The notes under the pieces: generated by a model
The model's input: the letters and a program-made list of their open reading frames with translations, nothing else
Told to the model about the DNA's origin: nothing
The model's database searches: none
Made by a program: the position numbers and the translations under genes
Shown here: piece by piece, positions 15,581 to 23,184 of the stretch
Numbering within the stretch: the stretch's first letter is position 1
Layout of the letters: every line of letters begins with the position of its first letter
Source of the DNA: an uncultured Anaerolineales bacterium
GTDB lineage: Bacteria; Chloroflexota; Anaerolineae; Anaerolineales; UBA6663
Direction of reading: 5' to 3'
Assembly: GCA_937952305.1 (NCBI GenBank)
Contig: CALFZO010000157.1
Span: 1-28,466, forward strand
Length of the DNA stretch: 28,466 nt

Positions 15581-16564
15581 ATGCGCCGCGTCACCATTCC
15601 CGGCACCGACCTCAACGCCTCCGTGCTTAGCCTGGGCACCAACCGCTTCGGCAGCGAACTAGAGGCCGGCGCCAGCCAGGCCCTGCTGGAGGCCTTCGTC
15701 GCGGCCGGCGGCAACTTCATCGACACCGCCCACATCTACGCCGACTGGATCCCGAGCGCTCCGCGCAGCGCCAGCGAAAAGACCCTCGGCGCCTGGCTGA
15801 AATCCAGCGGCCGGCGCGACCAGATCGTGCTGGCCACTAAAGGCGGACACCCCGACCTGGCCACCCTGCACCGCTCGCGCCTAGCGCTCGCCGATCTGGA
15901 ACACGACGTGAACGCCAGCCTGGTCGGCTTGCAAACCGACCGGATCGACCTGTACTGGCTCCACCGCGACGATCCGGCGCGGCCCGTCAGTGAGATTCTG
16001 GAGGCCCTGAACGCCCTTCGGCGCGCCGGCAAGATTCGCTATTTCGGCTGTTCCAACTGGCGGGCGCCGCGCCTGCGCGCCGCCCAAGAGTACGCCCGCC
16101 AGCACGGCCTGGCCGGCTTCGTGGCCAACCAGCCTCAATGGAGCCTGGCCGTCCCGAACCGCGCCGCGCTCTCAGACCCGAAAGGGCTGGTCATCTTCGA
16201 CGCCGAGGCCTATGCCTACCACCAGGCCACCGGCCTGGCCGTGGCGCCCTGGTCGGCGCAGGGCCAGGGCTACTTCGACAAACTGGACCGGCTGGGCGCC
16301 GAGGGGTTGGCTGACGTCGACCGGCGCAAATACGATAGCCCCGCCAACCGGGCCCTGTATCCACAGGTCAAGGCTCTGGCCGGCCGCTATCACACCACGG
16401 TGGGGGCAATTGCCCTGAGCTATCTGCTCGCGCAGCCTTTCCCCACCTATCCCGTCATCGGCCCGCGCACCCCGGCTCAATTGCAGTCCAGCCTGGCCGC
16501 TCTGGCCGTGACGTTGACCACCGAAGATCTGGCCAGCCTGCAACCCAGCCCGTGGCCGGCCTGA
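15581..16564 (+). CDS. Aldo/keto reductase
   Basis: Codes for 327 residues of the NAD(P)-dependent aldo/keto reductase TIM barrel. The catalytic tetrad is visible: Asp and Tyr in 'NFIDTAHIYADW', Lys in 'VLATKGGHP', and His in 'DLYWLHRDDP'. Cofactor-site motifs include 'YFGCSNWRAPRL' and 'YPVIGPRTPAQL'. It probably interconverts an aldehyde or ketose with the alcohol, in line with the other dehydrogenases of this operon. The start lies five bases after the preceding stop. The C-terminus is close to the next ribosome site, CAGGAGA at about 16584. Physiological substrate unknown. Confidence 0.93.
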   Translation: MRRVTIPGTDLNASVLSLGTNRFGSELEAGASQALLEAFVAAGGNFIDTAHIYADWIPSAPRSASEKTLGAWLKSSGRRDQIVLATKGGHPDLATLHRSRLALADLEHDVNASLVGLQTDRIDLYWLHRDDPARPVSEILEALNALRRAGKIRYFGCSNWRAPRLRAAQEYARQHGLAGFVANQPQWSLAVPNRAALSDPKGLVIFDAEAYAYHQATGLAVAPWSAQGQGYFDKLDRLGAEGLADVDRRKYDSPANRALYPQVKALAGRYHTTVGAIALSYLLAQPFPTYPVIGPRTPAQLQSSLAALAVTLTTEDLASLQPSPWPA

Positions 16565-16593
16565 CTCCGGCGCCACCCATCTCCAGGAGACCC

Positions 16594-17682
16594 ATGCCAG
16601 ACTTGCCCATCACCGACGTCGGCCACGACCAACCCGATATCAGCCGCCTGATGGCGCCGGGCGCCGAGCGGCGCCAGGGCATGCGCGGCTTTGACCCGGA
16701 CTATGTCGACATCGTCGATTACATCGTCCGCTGCACGCACAAGATCTGGGAAGAGGGCGGCATCGGCCTGATCTACAGCCATTACCAGCACAATGCCGTC
16801 ATCCACACAGCGGACGGGTTGACCTACGGCCGCGACAAGGTCATCGCGGACTCGCTCCGGACAATGGCCGCCTTCCCCGATATTCGGCTCTTTGCCGACG
16901 ACGTAATCTGGTCCGGGGACGACGTCGACGGCTTTCACTCCTCCCACCGCATCGGCTGGGTGGGGCACAACACCGGCTACAGCCTGTACGGCCCGCCCAC
17001 CGGCCGGCGCGTCATGCGCTATGGCATCGCCCACTGCTTTGTCAAAGAGAACCGCGTGGTGGAAGAGTGGATTTGCCGCGACGAGCTGGCCCTGATCCGG
17101 CAGCTGGGTTTTGACGAGCACGCCCTGGCGCGCCAGTTCGCCGAAGACGAGGCGGCGGCGGGCCTGCGGACCGCCACGCCCATCGGGCGCGGCGAGGTAG
17201 CGCGCTTGGCCGGCCAGGCCACGCCGGCGGTCCTGGCCCCTCCGGCGGCCGGCGCCGCCTTCGACGTCGAGGACTTCACGCGCCGCGCCTTCCACGACCT
17301 GTGGAACTGGCGCATGCTGAACCGCATCGACCAGCTCTACGCGCCCAACTACGCCTGCCGCACTGCCTCGAACCGCTCGCTTTATGGCCGCGGCGACTAC
17401 AAGGCCTACGTGCTGGGTTTCATGGCCGCCTTCCCGGACCTGGCGCTGGATATCGACCATATCTGCTGGCTCGGCGATGACCGCCAGGGCTACCGGGTGG
17501 CCACCCGCTGGACGCTCCAGGGCACGCATCGCGGCCCCGGCGTGTGGGGCAAACCCTCCGGCCAGCGCATCCGCCTGATCGGGATCACGCATCAGTTGAT
17601 CCAGGGCGGCCAGTTCGTGCGCGAGTGGACGTGCTTTGACGAATTCGCACTGCTTAAGCAGTTTTACGCGCCGATCGCCTGA
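16594..17682 (+). CDS. Double-SnoaL (NTF2-like) domain protein in the methyltransferase operon
   Basis: Codes for 362 residues from the ATG at 16594, behind CAGGAGA; an open frame to 16552 lacks a site and overlaps the previous gene. Two NTF2/SnoaL-like domains span about 38-190 and 226-355, with 'GIGLIYSHYQHNAVIHTADG', 'WSGDDVDGFHSSHR', 'YGPPTGRR', then 'HDLWNWRMLNRIDQLYAP', 'GRGDYKAYVLGFMAAFPD' and 'EWTCFDEFALLKQFYAP'. It is the sixth SnoaL-like gene of the window and the only one in the rightward operon, nearest to 2462-3532. Its presence beside the dehydrogenases ties the array at 1-4776 to the same pathway. Enzyme or binding protein: not decidable from sequence. Confidence 0.87.
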   Translation: MPDLPITDVGHDQPDISRLMAPGAERRQGMRGFDPDYVDIVDYIVRCTHKIWEEGGIGLIYSHYQHNAVIHTADGLTYGRDKVIADSLRTMAAFPDIRLFADDVIWSGDDVDGFHSSHRIGWVGHNTGYSLYGPPTGRRVMRYGIAHCFVKENRVVEEWICRDELALIRQLGFDEHALARQFAEDEAAAGLRTATPIGRGEVARLAGQATPAVLAPPAAGAAFDVEDFTRRAFHDLWNWRMLNRIDQLYAPNYACRTASNRSLYGRGDYKAYVLGFMAAFPDLALDIDHICWLGDDRQGYRVATRWTLQGTHRGPGVWGKPSGQRIRLIGITHQLIQGGQFVREWTCFDEFALLKQFYAPIA

Positions 17683-17840
17683 CCCTGCCCAACCGCCTCG
17701 GCGCAGACCCGCGCACCACCCAGGCGACAACCGGCATCCAGGACGGAGCGGGTTTTCGAGTCCACCCGAAGTGACTCACCCACGGCGCTGCCGCGTGGCC
17801 CGCGCCACCTGATCTTTCACTCACGCACAGGAGGTTCGTC

Positions 17841-19139
17841 ATGAAGATTATCAAGTCTGGCATCACCAAACAGGACCCGCAGGCGGTGGTCGCGCAGGCC
17901 AAAGTCCGGCAGGTGGTGGATGAGCTCATCGAGGAAGTGCGCCAGGGCGGCGACACGGCGGTGCGCGCCATCTCCGAGCGCCTCGACAAATGGTCGCCGC
18001 CCAGCTTCCGCCTCTCCGCGGCCGACATCGAGGCCATCCTGGCCACCGTGCCGGCCCAGACGATCGCGGACATCAAGTTCGCCCAGGCCCAGATCCGGCG
18101 CTTCGCCGAGGTTCAGCGCGCGGCCCTGCAGGATGTGGAAGTGGAGACCCTCCCGGGCGTGACGCTGGGCCACAAGAACATCCCGGTCAACAGCTGCGGC
18201 TGCTACGTCCCCGGCGGCCGCTACCCGATGGTGGCGTCCGCGCACATGAGCATCCTGACCGCCAAGGTGGCGGGCGTGAAGCGCGTGATCGGCTGCACGC
18301 CGCCGCTGGCCGGCAAGACGCCGGCCGCCACCATTGCGGCCATGCACCTGGCCGGCGCCGACGAGATCTACCTGTTGGGCGGCGTGCAGGCGGTGGCCGC
18401 CATGGCCCTCGGCACCGAAACCATCGCGCCTGTGGATATGCTGGTGGGGCCGGGCAACGCCTATGTGGCCGAGGCCAAACGCGCGCTCTTCGGGCACGTG
18501 GGCATCGACCTACTGGCCGGCCCGACGGAAGTGCTTGTCATCGCCGACGAGACCGCCGACGCCGAGATGGTGGCCACCGACTTGCTGGGCCAGGCCGAGC
18601 ACGGCCCGACTTCGCCGGCCGTCTTGATCACCACCAGCGAGAAGCTGGCCCAGGAGACCTTGAGCGAGATCGACCGGCAGCTCAAGACCCTGGCCACCGC
18701 GGACATCGCCAGCGTATCCTGGCGCGACTACGGGCGCATTCTGTTGGTGGACAGCCTCGACGAAGCCGTCTGGGAGGGTGACATTGTGGCCTCCGAGCAC
18801 GTGGAAATCCTGACGGCCGACCCGCAGTATTTCCTGGATCACATGACCAACTACGGCGCGCTCTTCCTCGGCAAGGAGACCAACGTCGCTTACGGCGACA
18901 AGGTCATCGGCACCAATCACACCCTGCCCACCAATCGAGCCGCGCGTTACACCGGCGGCCTGTGGGTGGGCAAGTTCCTGAAGACGGTCACCTACCAGAG
19001 AGTGACGCCGGAGGCCAGCGTCGTCATCGGCGAATACTGCTCGCGCCTGTGCGCCATCGAATACTTCTGGGCGCACAAGGCTCAGGCCGACTTACGCCTG
19101 GCGCGTTACGGCGACGCGCAACCCGCTTCGGTTGCGTAA
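17841..19139 (+). CDS. Histidinol-dehydrogenase-fold alcohol dehydrogenase, HpsN-like
   Basis: Codes for 432 residues with a strong CAGGAGG ribosome site. It has the full HisD fold: zinc ligands by alignment Gln251, His254 ('LLGQAEHGP'), Asp353 ('YGDKVIGTNHTLPT') and His412, and catalytic Glu319-His320 in 'IVASEHVEIL'. Blocks such as 'PVNSCGCYVPGGRYPMVASA' and 'ARYTGGLWVGKFLKTVTYQ' recall HpsN, which oxidises 2,3-dihydroxypropane-1-sulfonate to sulfolactate, more than biosynthetic HisD. No other his genes are near, so a catabolic four-electron oxidation of a terminal alcohol to a carboxylate with NAD+ is likely. The exact substrate may be another diol or polyol. It ends the operon before a strong terminator. 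The 158-base spacer before it holds only its ribosome site and a small hairpin. Confidence 0.9.
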   Translation: MKIIKSGITKQDPQAVVAQAKVRQVVDELIEEVRQGGDTAVRAISERLDKWSPPSFRLSAADIEAILATVPAQTIADIKFAQAQIRRFAEVQRAALQDVEVETLPGVTLGHKNIPVNSCGCYVPGGRYPMVASAHMSILTAKVAGVKRVIGCTPPLAGKTPAATIAAMHLAGADEIYLLGGVQAVAAMALGTETIAPVDMLVGPGNAYVAEAKRALFGHVGIDLLAGPTEVLVIADETADAEMVATDLLGQAEHGPTSPAVLITTSEKLAQETLSEIDRQLKTLATADIASVSWRDYGRILLVDSLDEAVWEGDIVASEHVEILTADPQYFLDHMTNYGALFLGKETNVAYGDKVIGTNHTLPTNRAARYTGGLWVGKFLKTVTYQRVTPEASVVIGEYCSRLCAIEYFWAHKAQADLRLARYGDAQPASVA

Positions 19140-19159
19140 ACGTCGATCGGAGCATCCCC

Positions 19160-19196
19160 GGGGCGCGGATGATCGACTCCGCGCCCCGCCTTTTTT
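19160..19196 (+). terminator. Rho-independent terminator after the HpsN-like gene
   Basis: GGGGCGCGGA (19160-19169) pairs perfectly with TCCGCGCCCC (19178-19187) around an 8-base loop, followed by GCC and six T residues. It lies 21 bases after the HpsN-like stop and just before the SDR ribosome site. Confidence 0.9.
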
Positions 19197-19216
19197 AGCC
19201 GGAGGGAGAACACGTC

Positions 19217-19969
19217 ATGGGCACGACTTATTCACTCGCTGAGCAAGTGGTCGTCATCACCGGCGGCGCCGGCGGCATCGGGTCCGTCATCGCGCGCCGG
19301 ATGGCCGAGGCCGACGCCCGGGTGGTCATCACCGATCTCAACGCCGCCCGCGCCCAGGAAGTGGCCGCGAGTTTGCCCGGCGCGGGGCATTGGGGGGTGG
19401 CCGTCGCCGTCGACGACAGCCCGGCGCTGCGCGGCCTGGCCGACGAGATCACCGAGCGCTACGGCCGGCTGGACGTGCTGGTGAACTGCGCCGGCATCAC
19501 GCGCCCGGTGGCGCACGATGACCTGGACGGCCTGGATGATGAACTCATCGACGCGATCTTCCGCGTAAATTGGCGCGGCTCGTTCGCCTGCGTGCGCGCC
19601 TTCCGCGGCTTGCTGGCCGCCCGGGCCAGCGGCTTGATCGTCAACATTTCGTCCATCGCGGCCACCACCGGTATCGGCAGCAACGTGGCCTATTGCGCCT
19701 CCAAGGCGGCGGTGAATGCCATGACGCTTTCGTTGGCCCGCGCCCTGGCGCCGGCGATCCGGGTGGTGTCGGTGGCGCCCGGCTGGGTGGAGGGCGAATA
19801 CGCCAAGCGCATGGACCCGGCCATCCTGGAAGCGCAGCGCCAGAAGACCCCGCTGGCGCGGCTGGCGCAGTCGGAGGATGTGGCCGAAGCGGTCCTGGCG
19901 GTGGCCACGTCGCTGCGCTTCTCAACCGGCTGCATCATCCCCGTAGACGGCGGCCGGCCGCTCAACTAG
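19217..19969 (+). CDS. Short-chain dehydrogenase/reductase
   Basis: Codes for 250 residues of a classical SDR. The nucleotide motif is 'VITGGAGGIGS' (about 14-23), Asp40 ends the second strand and favours NAD(H), 'NCAG' sits at 90-93, and the catalytic set is Ser145/146 in 'NISSIA' with Tyr159-x3-Lys163 in 'AYCASKAA'. It ends 'CIIPVDGG'. A strong GGAGGG site precedes the ATG. The gene starts only 20 bases after a strong terminator, so it depends on read-through or on a promoter within the terminator zone; I see none with confidence. It probably oxidises a sugar- or polyol-derived alcohol in the same pathway. Confidence 0.93.
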   Translation: MGTTYSLAEQVVVITGGAGGIGSVIARRMAEADARVVITDLNAARAQEVAASLPGAGHWGVAVAVDDSPALRGLADEITERYGRLDVLVNCAGITRPVAHDDLDGLDDELIDAIFRVNWRGSFACVRAFRGLLAARASGLIVNISSIAATTGIGSNVAYCASKAAVNAMTLSLARALAPAIRVVSVAPGWVEGEYAKRMDPAILEAQRQKTPLARLAQSEDVAEAVLAVATSLRFSTGCIIPVDGGRPLN

Positions 19970-20274
19970 CCCGGCCGGGCCGGTGCCTGCGCCTGGTCCT
20001 CTGCCACAACCCAACGGCTTGCGCTGACGAACGGCGGCGTGTCCGGTTGGCCCGGCCACCCCAGGCCGGTGACCCCCGCCGGACAGGCCGCCGCAATCAG
20101 CCGCGTGACAGGGCCGCCGCACGGCGTTGGGGAGTAGTCGTTGGGCTGGAAGACGGCGAGCACGCCGGGCGAGGAAGTGCGCCAGGGCGGCGACAGCGAT
20201 GCGGACGGGCTGAAGTTGCGCAACTCTGGACGCTTTGCTTCAGCCCCCGGAGCGGCCCGGAGTGGATGCCCCGC
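19970..20274. other. Convergent intergenic region with a short hisD-like remnant
   Basis: This 305-base gap separates the rightward SDR gene from the leftward UroD-like gene. I find no gene I can defend; a minus-strand frame of 85 codons (19966-20223) has no recognisable motif. The notable content is a 26-base exact repeat (20170-20195) of bases 17930-17955 in the HpsN-like gene, encoding the same 'EEVRQGGD' in the plus direction. Similarity does not extend beyond it by eye. No strong terminator is seen for either gene. Confidence 0.6.
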
Positions 20275-21321
20275 TCAGTCAGGCCCGGCGCCCGGGGGTT
20301 CTCCGGGCAGCGCCTGCTGGGCGGAGTCCATCAGCGACCGAAAATTGGCCTCGGGGATCGCGGGCCAGAGATCACAGCCTGGCCAAATGGCCGTCGCGCC
20401 AGCCCGAATAGCCGCCGCCACAGTCTGGGCAACTCGCTCCGGTGTGCCTTGACTGAGCACGCCCACCGGGTCGATATTGCCGAGCAGTATTGCGCGTGGG
20501 CCGAGAAGTTGCCGCGCCCGAGCCAAGTCGGTGAGGTGGTCCACGTTCAACGCGTCCGCCCCGCACTGCGCCAAGTCCAGCACACCGTTGTCCGTGCGGC
20601 CGCACACGCTCAGCACCGTCGGCGACGGCAGTCTCGCGAACAGCCGTTGCAGCCCGGGCGCAACCCACATCCGGAACGCCCGCATCCCCAGCGCCTGCGG
20701 CGAGCCGCCCATTTCGTGCACCGTGATAAAGTCAGCCCCAGCGGCGCGGTAGTAGACTGCTACCCGCTCAATAAACTGCTCCAACTGGCTCAGCAGCCAT
20801 CCGCTCCAGGCCGCGTTTTGGAAAGCCATCAGCCAGGCCTCGGTCCCCAGCAGCTGCCAGGCGAGCGTGAACGGTCCCGGCACCCAGGCCCCGACAGTCA
20901 CTCGCCGGCCAACACCGGCCTTTAGGCGTCGAATGGCCTCCGCCACGAGCGGCAGCCGCCCCGCCTGCTCGAGGCGCTCCGGCACACGCAGCTGTTCCTG
21001 CACAAGGTCTCCCGCCAGCGGTCTGTCCACACTGGGCGGTAGAAAGGCCTCCGACCCGTCATGAAAGTCCACGGTGCAGCCCAACGCCTCCGCCTCGACA
21101 CACAGATCGAACGGCACCACGGCCGCCTCGAAGCCAAAGAGTTCATAGGTGCTGGCGGCGGCCCTGGCCATTTGGGCGGCATCGGTGTGCGCCTCGCCGT
21201 AGCGCACCCCGGCGGCGCTCAGCCCGGGCGCCGTCAGGCTAGGCAGCCCACCGAATACCGGCCAACGCGCCAACGGCTGGCCGGCCAGAAGAGCGAGAAC
21301 GTCGTCACGGAGATTAGGCAT
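20275..21321 (-). CDS. UroD/MtaA-like methyltransferase, second copy, variant metal motif
   Basis: Codes for 348 residues from the ATG at 21321, which overlaps the end of the upstream RACo gene by eight bases; the open frame back to 21405 is only overlap. MtaA/CmuA-like blocks are present: 'GAWVPGPFTLAWQLLG', 'GADFITVHEMGGSP', 'LSVCGRTDNGVLDLAQCGAD', 'LLGNIDPVGVL' and 'IWPGCDLWP'. In MtaA the zinc is held by His-x-Cys and a distant Cys; here the pair is Ser238-x-Cys240 with Cys316, so one ligand is missing or replaced. It is only distantly like the protein at 12265-13497. It may methylate or demethylate a different acceptor (for example a thiol) or have an altered site. It is the last gene of the leftward operon. 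Confidence 0.82.
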   Translation of the reverse strand: MPNLRDDVLALLAGQPLARWPVFGGLPSLTAPGLSAAGVRYGEAHTDAAQMARAAASTYELFGFEAAVVPFDLCVEAEALGCTVDFHDGSEAFLPPSVDRPLAGDLVQEQLRVPERLEQAGRLPLVAEAIRRLKAGVGRRVTVGAWVPGPFTLAWQLLGTEAWLMAFQNAAWSGWLLSQLEQFIERVAVYYRAAGADFITVHEMGGSPQALGMRAFRMWVAPGLQRLFARLPSPTVLSVCGRTDNGVLDLAQCGADALNVDHLTDLARARQLLGPRAILLGNIDPVGVLSQGTPERVAQTVAAAIRAGATAIWPGCDLWPAIPEANFRSLMDSAQQALPGEPPGAGPD

Positions 21322-23167
21322 TCCTGGCCTCGTTTGCCGGTCGCGGCGGAAACGCCAGCGCCTCGGTGAAGATCTCATTGAACTCCAACCGGCCGGAAAG
21401 TTCAAGATAATCCATGTACTCCGGGAGGCGGCTGGCGGCCTCGCGCTCGCGAAAAGACAACAAGGCGATTCTGGCCCCCTCGCCGGCCGCGTTCCCGACC
21501 GCCACGATTCGCTCCAGGGGGAGCCAAGGCACTAGCCCAATCGTGCGCGCACTGGCCGGGTTGAGGTACGATCCAAACGAACCGGCCAGCAATACTTCGT
21601 GCAACTGCTCGGCCGTTATGCCCAGGTGAGCCATCAGCACATTCGCCCCGGACGCGATAGCGGCCTTGGCAAACTGAAGCGCCCTGACATCCGGTTGGGT
21701 GAGCACGATACCGTCCCCGGCCCGGCCCAACCGAAAGGCACGCACGCCGTCCACTTCCACTAACCGCTCCACCAGCGCATCGGGCAGGCGGCCCCGCACC
21801 TCCTCCGCCCGCCTCATGCGCCCGGAGCCGTCTATCAGCCCAGCACGGAGCAGTTCAGCGACCGCATCCACCAGACCGGACCCACACAGACCCAACGGCT
21901 GCGCCCCTCCGCCAATGATCTGTAACCGCACATCGTCCGTGATCTCCACCCCCTCAATCGCGCCGCGGCTGGCCCGCATCCCGCATTTGATCTGGGCGCC
22001 TTCAAACGCCGGACCGGCCGGGGCCGCCGTGGCCAGGGTGCCCTGCGCTGACGCCAGGACGATCTCACCGTTCGTCCCCACGTCGATGTAAAGCCGCCAG
22101 CGGTCATCCTGATGACGCACCAGGCCCGTGGCCAGCACACCGGCCACGATGTCCGCGCCGACGTAAGCACCGAGATGGGGTAAGGTGCTCACGCGCCCTT
22201 CTGGATGAAGGCGCAAACCAATCTCGGCCGCCGGCAACGTCACCGCGGCCTGTACCGCCGGGATAAACGGCCACACGCCGATCGGCTCGGGGTTTATCCC
22301 CAGCAGGAGGTGGAGCATTGTCGTGTTGCCGACAGCGACGGCCTCGTAGATGTGTTCGCGGGCCAGGCCCGAGACCGCCAACAGGTCATCGAGTAAGCGA
22401 TTGAGGGTGTCGACAATGGCGGCGCGCAGTGCCGCGAGACTGCCCGGCTCAAGCATGGCCTGGCTGATGCGCGCGATCACATCCGCCCCGTAAGCGGCCT
22501 GCCCGTTGAGGACCGACTGGACGGCCGCGACCATCCCGGTCTTCAGATTGATCACTGCTCCAACCACAGTCGTTGTCCCAACATCCAGCGCCAACCCGAA
22601 CGCCGCCGCGGTCGTGTCGTTCGGCTCAACCGCGATCAACTCATCGCCACAGATGACGGCGGTGACGGCAAAGCGATTCGCACGCAGCAGTACGGGCAGT
22701 GCGCGCCAGACTGCGGGCACGACGCGGACCGCATGGCCGGCCTCCCGGAGCGCGTCGGTGAGTCGCGTCACATCCGCGCGCTGATCCTCCAACGACGGCT
22801 CGGCGAGTTGAAGATAGACCTTGCCGACATTGGGAGCCAGCAAGACATGCCGCCCATAGCCCAGCAGCGCCGCCTGTGGCGACGTCATCAGGCGAGGCAC
22901 TTCTACCACACAGGGAGCGTGGACGGCGGCCTGACACGACAGCCGCCAGCCGTCGGCCAACTCCGCTGCCGGGAGAAAGCGTTGATCTGCCTCCGTGGCG
23001 GCGTGGGCACCTTGCAACAGGCGGACCTTGCACTTGCCACAAGTGCCGCGCCCGCCGCAAGTGCTGTCGATAGCCAAACCCGTCCAGTTGGCGGCGTTAA
23101 AGAGGGTGGTGCCCTCGGGGGCATGCGTCGTGACGTTCTGGGGGCGGAAGGTAACAGAATGCTTCAC
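21314..23167 (-). CDS. RACo-type reductive activator of corrinoid proteins (2Fe-2S/ASKHA, DUF4445)
   Basis: Codes for 617 residues. I chose the GTG at 23167 because the N-terminus 'VKHSVTFRPQNVTTHAPEGT' then fits the family; the open frame to 23251 only overlaps the previous gene. A plant-type [2Fe-2S] ferredoxin domain has Cys37, Cys43, Cys46 and Cys78 ('CGGRGTCGKC' and 'RLSC'). A linker region follows, then a large ASKHA-fold ATPase with 'GLALDVGTTTVVGAVINL', 'YIDVGTNGEI', 'LCGSGLVDAVAELL' and 'LAGSFGSYLNP'. Such proteins use ATP and a low-potential electron to return inactive Co(II) corrinoid proteins to Co(I). The most likely client is the corrinoid protein at 13518-14174, and the ferredoxin at 26787-27062 the likely donor. 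Confidence 0.93.
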   Translation of the reverse strand: MKHSVTFRPQNVTTHAPEGTTLFNAANWTGLAIDSTCGGRGTCGKCKVRLLQGAHAATEADQRFLPAAELADGWRLSCQAAVHAPCVVEVPRLMTSPQAALLGYGRHVLLAPNVGKVYLQLAEPSLEDQRADVTRLTDALREAGHAVRVVPAVWRALPVLLRANRFAVTAVICGDELIAVEPNDTTAAAFGLALDVGTTTVVGAVINLKTGMVAAVQSVLNGQAAYGADVIARISQAMLEPGSLAALRAAIVDTLNRLLDDLLAVSGLAREHIYEAVAVGNTTMLHLLLGINPEPIGVWPFIPAVQAAVTLPAAEIGLRLHPEGRVSTLPHLGAYVGADIVAGVLATGLVRHQDDRWRLYIDVGTNGEIVLASAQGTLATAAPAGPAFEGAQIKCGMRASRGAIEGVEITDDVRLQIIGGGAQPLGLCGSGLVDAVAELLRAGLIDGSGRMRRAEEVRGRLPDALVERLVEVDGVRAFRLGRAGDGIVLTQPDVRALQFAKAAIASGANVLMAHLGITAEQLHEVLLAGSFGSYLNPASARTIGLVPWLPLERIVAVGNAAGEGARIALLSFREREAASRLPEYMDYLELSGRLEFNEIFTEALAFPPRPANEARNA

Positions 23168-23184
23168 GGCTGACTCGGCCCGGG

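Noticed and set aside
17749..17768. tRNA T-arm-like sequence (TTCGAGTC within a CGGGT/ACCCG hairpin) before the HpsN-like gene
   Set aside because: The loop is 10 bases instead of 7 and no acceptor, D or anticodon arm is found around it, so a tRNA or attachment-site remnant is not supported.
17841..19139. Biosynthetic histidinol dehydrogenase (hisD)
   Set aside because: Sequence blocks fit HpsN-type proteins better and no other histidine genes are present.
19966..20223. Minus-strand open frame of 85 codons between the convergent genes
   Set aside because: No recognisable motif or ribosome site and it overlaps the SDR end; long frames arise easily in GC-rich DNA. Described only as intergenic content.
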